Assembly: GCF_025499605.1 (NCBI RefSeq)
Contig: NZ_JAFMVC010000003.1
Coordinates: 248,001 to 312,000, forward strand
DNA from: Carboxylicivirga litoralis
GTDB taxonomy: Bacteria > Bacteroidota > Bacteroidia > Bacteroidales > Marinilabiliaceae
Length of the DNA stretch: 64,000 bases
Direction of reading: 5' to 3'
The position numbers and the translations under genes were made by a program. Positions 1 to 8,799 of the stretch are shown one piece after another; positions within the stretch are counted from its first letter, which is position 1, and every line of letters starts with the position of its first letter. The notes under the pieces are model-generated. The model did no database searches and was not told where the DNA came from. It saw nothing but the letters and a program-made list of their open reading frames with translations.

Positions 1-1340
1 GCACGGCAGGAAGGTCAGCCTTCATTACCGGACAAATGCCAATCCGAACAGGATTAACCAAAGTAGGTCTTCCGGGTTCAACCCTTGGTATACAGCCTGA
101 AGATCCAACACTGGCTGAATTATTGAAACCTCTTGGGTATGCCACAGGGCAGTTTGGTAAAAATCATTTGGGTGATTTAGATGAGTTTCTACCAACCAAT
201 CATGGTTTTGATGAATTCTATGGGAATCTGTATCACTTGAATGCTGAAGAAACACCCGAAGAGCCTGATTATCCTAAAAACCCGGAATTTAAAAAGAATT
301 ATGGCCCCAGAGGAGTTATACGAAGCTATGCTGACGGTAAAGTTGAAGATACAGGTCCATTGACCAGCAAACGCATGGAAATGATCGACCAGGAATTTGC
401 TGATGCAGCTATCGATTTTATTGAAAAGAAAGCAAAAGATAAGACACCGTTTTTCTGCTGGTTTAATTCATCACGGATGCATTACAATACACATGTGCCC
501 AAAGAATATGAGGGCAAGTCAGGCCTGAATTTTTACGCCGATGGAATGATGCAACACGATGACCATGTAGGACAAATACTGGATAAACTAGATGAATTGG
601 GAATTAGCAAGAATACGATTGTGATTTATACAACCGATAATGGTCCGCATTTTAATATGTGGCCCGATGGTGCTATTACCCCTTTTCGTGGAGAAAAGAA
701 TACAAACTGGGAAGGTGGTTACCGTGTGCCTTGTCTCATTCGTTGGCCGGGTAAAATTGAACCCAATAGTGTCGTTAATGAAATTGTAACCGGAACAGAT
801 TGGGTGCCTACAATTATGGCAGCAGTTGGTGAATCCGACATTATTAATAAGTTGAAGAAAGGTTATAAAGGGGTTGACAGAACTTATAATGTGCATTTGG
901 ATGGTTATAACTTATTACCTTATTTAACAGGTGAAAAGAAATATGGAAAGGATGAGTACGGGTGGACAACCTGGCCGCGCAGAGAGTTCTACTATTGGAG
1001 TGATGATGGAGATTTGGTAGCAATGCGCTACGAAAAATGGAAAATTGTTTTTATGGAGCAACAATCTGAAAAATTTGGAGTTTGGATGTATCCATTCGTA
1101 AAACTAAGAATCCCTTTAATATTTGACCTGCGTATGGATCCATTTGAGAAGGCACAGCATAATTCCAATACCTATTACGAATGGCTTGAACATAAAGCTC
1201 AGTTTGTTGCGGTTGGAGCGCAAGTGATTGCAGCAAATATGCTAACTACCTTTAAGGATTATCCTCCACGTCAGAAGCCTGCATCTTTTAACCTGGAGCA
1301 GGTGATGGAAGGATTTATGAGAGCTTCTGAAGGTAAGTAA
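1..1340 (+). CDS. Sulfatase (arylsulfatase A-like), 5' partial
   Basis: Hydrolyses sulfate esters, probably on sulfated glycans, in the periplasm or outside the cell. The gene is cut by the window start. The reading frame is already open at base 3 and encodes T-A-G-R-S at once. Bases 1-2 (gc) would complete a Cys (tgc) or Ser (agc) codon, so the catalytic formylglycine motif C/S-x-A-x-R lies exactly on the edge. Downstream are GKNHLGD (near base 155) and YTTDNGP (near base 625), which supply the substrate and metal ligands expected in this family. The Met at base 36 is internal, not the start. It converges on another sulfatase and shares a bidirectional terminator with it. The exact substrate cannot be told. 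About 445 residues are visible, close to the usual length minus the N-terminus. Confidence 0.93.
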   Translation, partial: TAGRSAFITGQMPIRTGLTKVGLPGSTLGIQPEDPTLAELLKPLGYATGQFGKNHLGDLDEFLPTNHGFDEFYGNLYHLNAEETPEEPDYPKNPEFKKNYGPRGVIRSYADGKVEDTGPLTSKRMEMIDQEFADAAIDFIEKKAKDKTPFFCWFNSSRMHYNTHVPKEYEGKSGLNFYADGMMQHDDHVGQILDKLDELGISKNTIVIYTTDNGPHFNMWPDGAITPFRGEKNTNWEGGYRVPCLIRWPGKIEPNSVVNEIVTGTDWVPTIMAAVGESDIINKLKKGYKGVDRTYNVHLDGYNLLPYLTGEKKYGKDEYGWTTWPRREFYYWSDDGDLVAMRYEKWKIVFMEQQSEKFGVWMYPFVKLRIPLIFDLRMDPFEKAQHNSNTYYEWLEHKAQFVAVGAQVIAANMLTTFKDYPPRQKPASFNLEQVMEGFMRASEGK

Positions 1341-1420
1341 GCAGGTGATGAGTGTTTTGAGTTGTGATTAAGTATTTGGCCGTAATAGTTGGTTGAAGCT
1401 TAAGAAAAATACAAAATAAA

Positions 1421-1446
1421 AGCCACCCGTTTGGGTGGCTTTGTTC
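1421..1446. terminator. Bidirectional intrinsic terminator between two sulfatases
   Basis: An 8-bp perfect GC-rich stem (AGCCACCC/GGGTGGCT) has a 4-base loop. It is followed by TTGTTCTT on the plus strand and by TTTATTTTG on the minus strand. It lies between two convergent stops. Confidence 0.85.
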
Positions 1447-2760
1447 TTATTGCCATTGAGGATGTTTTTTTAATTCTTTTTCCAGTGTAGCCTTTATGTT
1501 TTGTTCGTTGTTAGAGAGCGAATCGAGGCATAGCGGATTTTTTTCCAATCGATCATTGGTGAGATTATAAAAACTACTGTCAGGATAGAGTTTATACTCA
1601 AGCGTTCGAATAAATTGGTTTCTGTATTGATTGACATACTTGCCCCATTGCGGATCATAATGAATAAAGGCGGTCTGTCTTGGTTGATAGTCTTCGCCAT
1701 TTAGTAAAGGGTAAAAACTTTTGCCATCAGACTGAACATCAGTGTCTGTTAGCTCTGCCAGTGTAGGGAAAAAATCACTAAACTCAATCAAATCTTCAAA
1801 TACAGCTTTCTCTTTTATTTTAGAAGGCCATTTAACAACTAATGGCACATGTGTTCCTGCATCCGTTGTCTTTCCTTTTCCTCCAACGATGACCTCCTTT
1901 GCCAAATGCGATTGAATAGTAGGGTGTGTACCATTATCACCTGTGAAAATGACTATGGTGTTGTCATCCAGGTTTAACTCTTCAAGTTTATTAACAATCT
2001 TACCAACTATTTTATCGGTATAAGCAACCATATCTTTAAAATAGGTGGTGTCATTTTTATATCTTATTTCCTGATTAGACCACTCAGGCGATTCCGGCGT
2101 TGGAACAAATGGATCATGAACCAGAACCATTGGGTAGTAAACAAAAAATGGTTCATCTTTTTTTCTCTCAATAAAATTCAGTACAAAATTGGAGAAAATA
2201 TCCGGTCCATAGTCATCACGGTTTCTTTCCAGACTTTTTCCGTTTTGTTCAATTAATGGATTTCCATACCTCTCACCTTTATCTCTTGTTTGGGTGAGTT
2301 GCCATAAGCAGTATTCTTCAAATCCGAATTTATTGGGGCGTGTGTTATCATTCCAATCGGCAATAGTATCTTGATAGGCTAGTCCGTTTAATTGCCACTT
2401 TCCAGCTATGCAGGTGGCGTAACCGGCATCCTGCATCAAATTTCCAAATGTATATTCCGAAAGGTTCAGGTGTCCAAAGAAATCATAGTTTTTGTAGTTG
2501 TATTTACCGGTCATTATTTTAACCCTTGAAGGGGTACACAAAGGTTGCGAAACACAGTTTGAGAAGAGGATTCCCTGATTGGCTATTTTGTCAATGTTGG
2601 GTGTTTGATACGATGTAGAGCCATAAGCACCAACGCATTCATAACCCATGTCATCAGCCATTATCAGGATAACATTAGGTTTGTTTTTTTCCACATTTGT
2701 TGAGCAGGAATAGATGAAGCTAGTCAATAATACCAGTGATATTCTATATAAAGTATTCAT
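1447..2760 (-). CDS. Sulfatase lipoprotein
   Basis: Sulfate ester hydrolase of the alkaline phosphatase superfamily, 437 aa. A type II signal peptide ends in IYSC, with the lipidated Cys at residue 19, so it is membrane-anchored. The metal site IMADDMG is at residues 33-39. The formylglycine motif C-T-P-S-R starts at Cys75 and would need a sulfatase-maturating enzyme, none of which is in this window. FTGDNGT is further on. The usual GKWHLG is AGKWQLNG here, with Gln in place of His; I believe some Bacteroidota sulfatases share this, which suggests a different subfamily from the neighbour. It is convergent with the other sulfatase. Both may belong to a polysaccharide locus that continues left of the window. 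Confidence 0.93.
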   Translation of the reverse strand: MNTLYRISLVLLTSFIYSCSTNVEKNKPNVILIMADDMGYECVGAYGSTSYQTPNIDKIANQGILFSNCVSQPLCTPSRVKIMTGKYNYKNYDFFGHLNLSEYTFGNLMQDAGYATCIAGKWQLNGLAYQDTIADWNDNTRPNKFGFEEYCLWQLTQTRDKGERYGNPLIEQNGKSLERNRDDYGPDIFSNFVLNFIERKKDEPFFVYYPMVLVHDPFVPTPESPEWSNQEIRYKNDTTYFKDMVAYTDKIVGKIVNKLEELNLDDNTIVIFTGDNGTHPTIQSHLAKEVIVGGKGKTTDAGTHVPLVVKWPSKIKEKAVFEDLIEFSDFFPTLAELTDTDVQSDGKSFYPLLNGEDYQPRQTAFIHYDPQWGKYVNQYRNQFIRTLEYKLYPDSSFYNLTNDRLEKNPLCLDSLSNNEQNIKATLEKELKKHPQWQ

Positions 2761-2845
2761 TTCTTTTCTTTTTAGCGAGTGACACTTACTGGATTATAAT
2801 CATCTAAAAATATTAATAAAGATTGAATCTTTATAAAATAAAAAA

Positions 2846-2870
2846 AGCCATCCGATTGGATGGCTTTCTT
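2846..2870 (-). terminator. rpsP terminator
   Basis: AGCCATCC/GGATGGCT stem with a GATT loop. On the minus strand it is followed by a run of T (TTTTTTTATTTT), downstream of the rpsP stop. A plus-strand tail (TTCTT) is weak. Confidence 0.85.
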
Positions 2871-2895
2871 ATCTTTTGAAAAAGATCGGACTGAA

Positions 2896-3474
2896 TTACT
2901 CAGCAGCCGGAGCTTCAGGAGCTTCCTCAGTTCCTTCAGTAGCTTCTTCTTCAGCTTCCTCACCTGCAGCTTCTGCAGCAGCAGCTTTGGCAGCAGCCTC
3001 AGCTTCAGCAGCCAATTCAGCTTTCTTAGCAGCAAGAGCTTCTGCTCTTTCAGTGTTGATCTTAGCTTCCTGCTCTAAACGCTCTTTAGTAGCGTCAGCT
3101 TTAGCACCTGCTAATTGATCTTTCTTAGCTTGAACCTTACCTTCTTTTTCAGCTAACCAAGCGTTGAAACGCTTCTCAGCTTCTGCCTCATCAAAAGCAC
3201 CTTTCTTAACACCTTCCAATAAGTGCTTCTTCATCATCACACCTTTGTACGATAAAATCGCACGAGCAGTGTCAGTTGGCTGAGCACCTTTGTCAAGCCA
3301 TGTAAGAGCTTTGTCAAAGTTTAAATTGATTGTAGCAGGGTTTGTGTTCGGGTTGTAAGAACCAATTCTTTCAATGAACTTACCATCGCGTGGTGATCTG
3401 CTATCAGCTACTACAATGTGGTAGTAAGCATACCTTTTACGTCCGTGACGTGCCAGTCTAATTTTTACAGGCAT
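2896..3474 (-). CDS. rpsP: 30S ribosomal protein S16 with long Ala/Glu-rich tail
   Basis: Small-subunit ribosomal protein needed for 30S assembly. The N-terminal 80 or so residues are classic S16 ([19 protein letters not shown], then [18 protein letters not shown]). Bacterial S16 usually stops near residue 80-90. Here about 105 further residues follow: first a charged helical stretch (Lys/Glu/Ala), then an acidic tail of Ala and Glu ending in APAAE. Long tails of this sort are, to my knowledge, common in Bacteroidota S16. The gene has its own strong promoter (3524-3554) and terminator, so it appears monocistronic. The Ala-rich tail creates long spurious open frames on the opposite strand. Confidence 0.97.
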   Translation of the reverse strand: MPVKIRLARHGRKRYAYYHIVVADSRSPRDGKFIERIGSYNPNTNPATINLNFDKALTWLDKGAQPTDTARAILSYKGVMMKKHLLEGVKKGAFDEAEAEKRFNAWLAEKEGKVQAKKDQLAGAKADATKERLEQEAKINTERAEALAAKKAELAAEAEAAAKAAAAEAAGEEAEEEATEGTEEAPEAPAAE

Positions 3475-3523
3475 AGTATTCGTTTTAATAATTAAACAAT
3501 TGCAAAAACTCGTTTTGCGGCTG

Positions 3524-3554
3524 CAAAGATAGAGCTTTAATTGTTATCTAACAA
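3524..3554 (-). promoter_or_regulatory. rpsP promoter
   Basis: On the minus strand TTG (3554-3552), a 20-bp spacer and TATCTTTG (3531-3524) match the Bacteroidota -33/-7 consensus. This predicts a leader of roughly 45 bases before the rpsP start at 3474. Confidence 0.75.
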
Positions 3555-3622
3555 TAGGTTGCATCTTAATATTTCGATTAAATCACTAAAAGAATAACGA
3601 ATTGTAAATATGCAAAATAATA

Positions 3623-3696
3623 AACGCAGAGACACAAAGGCACAGAGTTATTCAAGAATGTGTTAAAAAAACTCTGCGTCTCAGCGCCTCTGTGTT
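3623..3696. repeat. GCAGAG-type intergenic inverted repeat
   Basis: The left arm (3623-3649) and the reverse complement of the right arm (3670-3696) are two diverged versions of the same 27-base sequence, built of reiterated CAGAG/GGC-type words. The loop is about 20 bases. It lies in a spacer and looks like a dispersed intergenic repeat. Confidence 0.7.
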
Positions 3697-3845
3697 GAGT
3701 TTTATTTTCTGATACTGTGCTTTTATCCGCCATCAGCAGAAAACAAAGCATTAACATTTTTCTCCTCGGCATTCCCCTTTTAATTCGTTAAATTCGCCAA
3801 CCGGAACTATATAAGTTCGCTAAATTCGATAATACTGATTCTGAG

Positions 3846-6800
3846 ATGTTTTTAATATTTGATACCGAAACCACCGGATTACCCAAGAAGTGGAAAGCAC
3901 CATTAACTGACTTTGAAAACTGGCCACGCATGGTTCAGTTGGCCTGGCAAGTGCACGATGTGGAGGGTAATTTCCTGTTTGCCAAAAACCATGTAATCAC
4001 ACCCGATGGATTTGTGGTGCCCGAAGATGTGGTGGCGGTGCATGGTATATCAACCGAAATAGCTCAGGAAAAAGGTATTCCGCTCAAAGAGGCCTTGCTC
4101 GATTTTATGGAAGATGTTAAAAACGCGAAGTTTATCATCGGCCATAATGTATCCTTTGACATCAATATTGTTGGTTGCGAATTGCTTCGCAGCGAGATGG
4201 ATGAAACCGACCTGACGACCGCCCCTGTTATTGATACCATGACGGGCAGTAAAGAGTATTGTGACCTGAAGCGCAAAGGTCAGCTGAAGAATCCAACACT
4301 GACCGAACTTCACCTGAAGTTGTTTGGTGTTCCTTTTGCTGAAGCGCACAATGCTGCTGCCGATGTGGAAGCGACTTCGCGTTGTTTCCTGGAGTTGATT
4401 CGTGTTGATGGATTAAGTGCAGATCTGCATAAGCTATCGCCTAAACAGATTCAGGCCTTTAAAGCCAATAACCCGACGACCATTCAATTGGTGGGTATCG
4501 AATACGAATCCTTTAAAGTGGCGTCGGCTTTTGATGAGGTATCCATTGAAGAGGAAGAGCGGAAATGGGAGGAAGCCAAAAAGAATATTGACCCTCAACC
4601 TTTTGTGCACCTGCACGTGCATTCACAATATTCTATTTTAGATGGTGCTGCTAAAACGGCTGATATTGCTGCTAAAGCAAAAGAAGATGGAATGTCAGCT
4701 GTGGCCATTACAGACCATGGTAGTATGTTTGGAGCCAAAGAGTTTCATGTGGCCTGTTCAAAAGTGGATATAAAACCCATTATTGGCGTGGAGGCTTATG
4801 TGGCTAAGCGAGGTCATTTGCGCAAAGACGATAAAACAGATTCAGGCGGTCATCATATTATTTTACTGGCAAAAAACTATACAGGTTATCAAAACCTGAT
4901 GAAGTTGACCTCCATAGCGCATACGCATGGTATGTATTACAAGCCGCGTATCGATAAAGATTTATTGGAGCAGTATAGCGAAGGCGTGATTGTGAGCAGT
5001 GCCTGCCTGGGCGGTGAAGTGGCTCAACACATTATGGCTGGTAATATTGATAAAGCTAAAGAGACGATTCTTTGGTATAAAGATGTGTTTGGAGAGGATT
5101 ATTACCTGGAAATCATGCGACACCGCAATAACGATCCACGCCTGCGAGCGGATGTGTATGAAAATCAGGTGAGGGTGAATAAAGTGATTCGTCGATTGGC
5201 AGCCGAATTGAGCGTGAAGGTGATTGCCACCAACGACTCGCATTTTATGAATCCCGAAGATGCAGAGGCACACGATGTTCTTGTGTGTTTGAGCACCGGG
5301 CGCGATTACGATGATCCGACGCGCATGCGATACACCAAGCAAGAGTGGTTTAAAACCACCGAGGAGATGAACGAGTTGTTTGCCGATGTGCCCGAAGCAT
5401 TAGCCAATACCGCTGAAATTGCTGATAAGGTTGAAGCATTTAAGTTGGATGCGAACCCTATTATGCCACCTTTTGATATTCCGGAGGAGTTTGGTACAAT
5501 GGACTCGTATCGCGAGAAATTTAATGAAGCCAAATTAATTGAAGAATTTGGTGAAGACAGATATGAGAAGCTGGGAGGCTATGATAAAGTATTGCCCATT
5601 AAACTGGAAAGCGATTACCTTGAACACCTCACCTTTGAAGGTGCTAAAAAGCGTTATCCGGGCGATGAACTAACCGGTGATAAAAAAGAACGTCTGGAGT
5701 TCGAGTTAGAAACAATTAAAACCATGGGTTTCCCGGGGTACTTCCTGATAGTTCAGGATTTTATCAACTGGGCCAAAGATAACGGGGTTCTGGTAGGACC
5801 CGGTCGTGGTTCGGCTGCCGGTGCTGCAGTGGCCTATTGTGTGGGTATTACGGATGTGGATCCGATTAAATACGATTTGCTGTTTGAGCGATTTCTGAAT
5901 CCCGACCGTATCTCCATGCCCGATGTCGATATCGATTTTGATGATGATGGACGACAAGAAGTATTGGATTATGTGACACATAAATATGGGCAAAAGAAAG
6001 TAGCACACATCTGTACCTTTGGTACGATGGCTACCAAGAGTTCCATCAAGGATGTGGCGCGAGTATTGCGTCTTGATTTGGCTGAAGCCAACCGCCTGGC
6101 CAAGATGGTGCCCGAAGCACCTAAGATGAGTTTTAAAAAGGCCTATAAGGAAGAACCGGCCTTGCTTGAAGAAAAAGAATCATCGAATCCGCTTATTGCC
6201 CAAACGATTCGGTTTGCCGAGGCTTTAGAGGGATCGGTACGACAAACAGGTGTTCACGCCTGTGGTGTATTGATTGGTAAAAATGCGCTTGACGAGCACG
6301 TACCCGTTATGCCAACCAAAGGAGAGGAGCTGCTCACCACCCAATACGATGGTCGTTTTGTAGAAGATATTGGTTTGTTGAAGATGGACTTCCTGGGGCT
6401 GAAAACACTATCTATTATTAAAGAAGTGCTGGATAACGTAAAGCTCTCAAAAGGCATTGATGTAGACATCAATAATGTGAACCTTGAAGATGAGGAGACC
6501 TTTCAGCTCTTTAGCCGCGGTGAAACAACAGCCATCTTCCAGTTTGAGTCGCCGGGAATGAAAAAACACCTTAAGGCGTTAAAGCCAAACCGTTTCGAAG
6601 ACCTGGTAGCCATGAACGCCTTGTATCGTCCAGGACCAATGGAATACATCCCTTCTTTTATTGCCCGTAAGCATGGGCGCGAAGAGATAGAATATGATCA
6701 CCCGATGATGGAGCCCTACCTGAAAGATACCTATGGTATTACTGTTTATCAGGAGCAGGTGATGCTTCAGTCGAGGGCCTTGGGTGGTTTTACCCGTGGT

Positions 6801-8240
6801 GACTCCGATTCGTTGCGTAAGGCCATGGGTAAGAAGATTATGGCCATGATGGATAAGTTAAAAGAAAAGTTCATCAAAGGCTGTTTGGCCAGTGAAGAGT
6901 TTGTGAGTGCTTGTAAAGATGGCAAAACCTCTATTCCCAAACCAGAGGATCTGATTGAGAAAATTTGGAAAGACTGGGAAGCCTTTGCCAGTTATGCCTT
7001 CAATAAGTCGCACTCGGTGTGTTATGCCTATATTGCTTATCAAACCGGTTACCTGAAAGCACATTACCCTGCTGAATTTATGGCAGGTGTATTAAGTCGT
7101 AACCTGAGCGATATTACCAAGATCACCAACTTCATGGAAGAGTGTAAGAACATGGGGATGGATGTATTGGGACCTGATGTCAATGAATCGTACCGTAAGT
7201 TTACGGTAAATAAAGAAGGGGCGATTCGTTTTGGAATGGCGGGTATTAAAGGTGTTGGTGAAGGTGCCGTGGAAGCCATCATTCAGGAACGTGAAAAGAA
7301 TGGGCCATTTAAAACGGTTTACGATTTCGTGGAGCGGTTACCGCTAACCACCGTTAACAAAAAGAACATTGAAGCGTTGGCCTTTTCCGGAGCTTTCGAT
7401 ACGATGGGCGACTATCATCGTGCACAATTCTTTGGCAAGCACGAAAATGATGATATGAACTTTATTGAGCATCTGATTCGATACGGTAACCGCTATCAGG
7501 CCGATAAAGCCTCATCGCAAAACTCGTTGTTTGGTGCCATGGGGGGCGATATTGCCATTAAAACACCTGATATGCCCAATTGTATTGAGTATTCAATCAT
7601 CGAAAAACTCAATCACGAGAAGGAATACATTGGGATCTATCTGTCAGCTCATCCGCTTGATCAATATAAGTTGGAGATGAATCATTTTATCCACCATCGC
7701 TTAAAGCAGTTGGATGATTTGGAGGCCATGAGAGGTCGTGATATTACAGTGGCGGGTAGTGTGGTTAATGTACGTCGCGGAACAACTAAAAAAGGAAACC
7801 CGTATGGCATTATGACAATGGAAGATTATACAGGTTCCTTTGAATTCGCCTTTTTTGGGAATGATTTTACAGAATATCTGCCCTATTTGGAAATAGGCTA
7901 TTTTATTATGGTGAAAGGCCGTGTTCAACCAAGGCGATATAACCAGGAAGAACTGGAGTTCAAAATTAACAATATCAAGTTCCTAAGTGAACTGCGTGAT
8001 ACCATGGTTAACACGGTCACTTTAACGGTGCCGCTAAACGCTATAAAGCAAGAGCTGATTACTGAACTGGCCAACATTCTTCAGAGTAATGAAGGCAATG
8101 TAACACTAAAGTTTATGGTTAGGGACCCGGAAACAAAAAATGCGGTGCAGTTTCTGTCAAGGAGCATGCGGGTGGATTTAAACGATGATTTGATAAAATA
8201 TATAGATGAACATCAGGATATAGAAATGAGTATTGCTTAG
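3846..8240 (+). CDS. dnaE: DNA polymerase III alpha subunit with fused N-terminal DEDDh exonuclease
   Basis: Replicative polymerase, 1464 aa against roughly 1160-1250 for common DnaE. Residues 1-190 are a DnaQ-like 3'-5' exonuclease: FDTETTG (Asp6, Glu8), GHNVSFD (Asp105) and HNAAADVE (His168, Asp173), a full DEDDh set. A PHP domain starts near residue 252 with H-L-H-V-H, later ITDHGS, GVEAYV, SACLGG and NDSHF, so its metal ligands look intact, unlike E. coli DnaE. The polymerase motif PDVDIDF is at about 692-698. A helix-hairpin-helix lies near 1130 and an OB fold near 1298-1390. QNSLF at 1225-1229 fits the internal beta-clamp-binding motif. This is not PolC, where the exonuclease is inserted inside PHP. 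Proofreading seems to be built into the polymerase. Confidence 0.97.
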   Translation: MFLIFDTETTGLPKKWKAPLTDFENWPRMVQLAWQVHDVEGNFLFAKNHVITPDGFVVPEDVVAVHGISTEIAQEKGIPLKEALLDFMEDVKNAKFIIGHNVSFDINIVGCELLRSEMDETDLTTAPVIDTMTGSKEYCDLKRKGQLKNPTLTELHLKLFGVPFAEAHNAAADVEATSRCFLELIRVDGLSADLHKLSPKQIQAFKANNPTTIQLVGIEYESFKVASAFDEVSIEEEERKWEEAKKNIDPQPFVHLHVHSQYSILDGAAKTADIAAKAKEDGMSAVAITDHGSMFGAKEFHVACSKVDIKPIIGVEAYVAKRGHLRKDDKTDSGGHHIILLAKNYTGYQNLMKLTSIAHTHGMYYKPRIDKDLLEQYSEGVIVSSACLGGEVAQHIMAGNIDKAKETILWYKDVFGEDYYLEIMRHRNNDPRLRADVYENQVRVNKVIRRLAAELSVKVIATNDSHFMNPEDAEAHDVLVCLSTGRDYDDPTRMRYTKQEWFKTTEEMNELFADVPEALANTAEIADKVEAFKLDANPIMPPFDIPEEFGTMDSYREKFNEAKLIEEFGEDRYEKLGGYDKVLPIKLESDYLEHLTFEGAKKRYPGDELTGDKKERLEFELETIKTMGFPGYFLIVQDFINWAKDNGVLVGPGRGSAAGAAVAYCVGITDVDPIKYDLLFERFLNPDRISMPDVDIDFDDDGRQEVLDYVTHKYGQKKVAHICTFGTMATKSSIKDVARVLRLDLAEANRLAKMVPEAPKMSFKKAYKEEPALLEEKESSNPLIAQTIRFAEALEGSVRQTGVHACGVLIGKNALDEHVPVMPTKGEELLTTQYDGRFVEDIGLLKMDFLGLKTLSIIKEVLDNVKLSKGIDVDINNVNLEDEETFQLFSRGETTAIFQFESPGMKKHLKALKPNRFEDLVAMNALYRPGPMEYIPSFIARKHGREEIEYDHPMMEPYLKDTYGITVYQEQVMLQSRALGGFTRGDSDSLRKAMGKKIMAMMDKLKEKFIKGCLASEEFVSACKDGKTSIPKPEDLIEKIWKDWEAFASYAFNKSHSVCYAYIAYQTGYLKAHYPAEFMAGVLSRNLSDITKITNFMEECKNMGMDVLGPDVNESYRKFTVNKEGAIRFGMAGIKGVGEGAVEAIIQEREKNGPFKTVYDFVERLPLTTVNKKNIEALAFSGAFDTMGDYHRAQFFGKHENDDMNFIEHLIRYGNRYQADKASSQNSLFGAMGGDIAIKTPDMPNCIEYSIIEKLNHEKEYIGIYLSAHPLDQYKLEMNHFIHHRLKQLDDLEAMRGRDITVAGSVVNVRRGTTKKGNPYGIMTMEDYTGSFEFAFFGNDFTEYLPYLEIGYFIMVKGRVQPRRYNQEELEFKINNIKFLSELRDTMVNTVTLTVPLNAIKQELITELANILQSNEGNVTLKFMVRDPETKNAVQFLSRSMRVDLNDDLIKYIDEHQDIEMSIA

Positions 8241-8295
8241 TACTTGATGAGAATCAGTTATTATTCTTATTTCTATATATTAAAAAATGTGTATT

Positions 8296-8329
8296 TTTGA
8301 ACATGCCCAATTAAAAATATTTAACTTTG
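8296..8329 (+). promoter_or_regulatory. Candidate trxA promoter
   Basis: TTTG (8296-8299) and TAACTTTG (8322-8329) match the Bacteroidota consensus, but the 22-bp spacer is slightly long. The predicted leader before trxA is about 58 bases. Confidence 0.55.
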
Positions 8330-8392
8330 GGCAATCACTTTTAAGTTAGGAAGTTAAAATTTTAAATAATAATAAAGTAAAACAGATTTGCT

Positions 8393-8710
8393 ATGTTGAT
8401 CGAAGTTACTGATGCCAATTTTGAAGAGTTAGTATTAAATTCAGACAAGCCAGTATTGGTTGATTTTTGGGCTGAATGGTGTGGGCCATGTCGTATGGTT
8501 ACGCCTATTGTTAAAGAATTGGCGGAAGAATATGGTGATAAAGCCGTAATCACAAAAATGGATGTGGACAGTAATCCTGGTACTTCAGTTAAGTTTGGTA
8601 TTCGTAACATCCCAACCATTTTATTCTTTAAAAATGGTGAAGTAGTTGACAAACAAGTTGGAGCCGTTCCAAAAACTATATTGGCATCAAAAATTGATGC
8701 TCTATTATAG
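8393..8710 (+). CDS. trxA: Thioredoxin
   Basis: Small cytoplasmic dithiol-disulfide oxidoreductase, 105 aa, the normal length. It has the active site W-C-G-P-C (Cys30 and Cys33), the FWAEW strand before it, and the cis-proline loop NIPT near residue 74. It is reduced by thioredoxin reductase and supplies electrons to ribonucleotide reductase and other targets. A promoter stands upstream and a strong terminator downstream, so it is a single-gene unit between dnaE and a lipoprotein gene. Confidence 0.97.
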   Translation: MLIEVTDANFEELVLNSDKPVLVDFWAEWCGPCRMVTPIVKELAEEYGDKAVITKMDVDSNPGTSVKFGIRNIPTILFFKNGEVVDKQVGAVPKTILASKIDALL

Positions 8711-8731
8711 TAACAAAATACTTATAATGAG

Positions 8732-8760
8732 GGCTGTCAAATTTTTGACAGCCTTTTTTT
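8732..8760 (+). terminator. trxA terminator
   Basis: GGCTGTCA/TGACAGCC stem, extendable by two A-T pairs, followed by seven T. Confidence 0.93.
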
Positions 8761-8799
8761 AATCCTTAAATTTAAACTACCCCCTTATTTTAATTTATT

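Larger units (their letters stand above)
3475..3845. other. Spacer between rpsP and dnaE
   Basis: 371 bases without a gene. It holds the rpsP promoter, an imperfect inverted repeat of GCAGAG words (3623-3696), and near 3787-3833 two diverged copies of a TAAATTCG-containing word just before dnaE. I see no clear promoter for dnaE. A minus-strand 64-codon frame across the repeat is not a credible gene. Confidence 0.7.

Noticed and set aside
2860-3118. Ser- and Ala-rich open frames on the plus strand over rpsP
   Set aside because: They are created by the repetitive Ala/Glu codons of the S16 tail.
3578-3772. 64-codon minus-strand frame upstream of dnaE
   Set aside because: It reads through the GCAGAG inverted repeat; the peptide VPLCLCVYYF is a typical translation of that repeat, and there is no start context.
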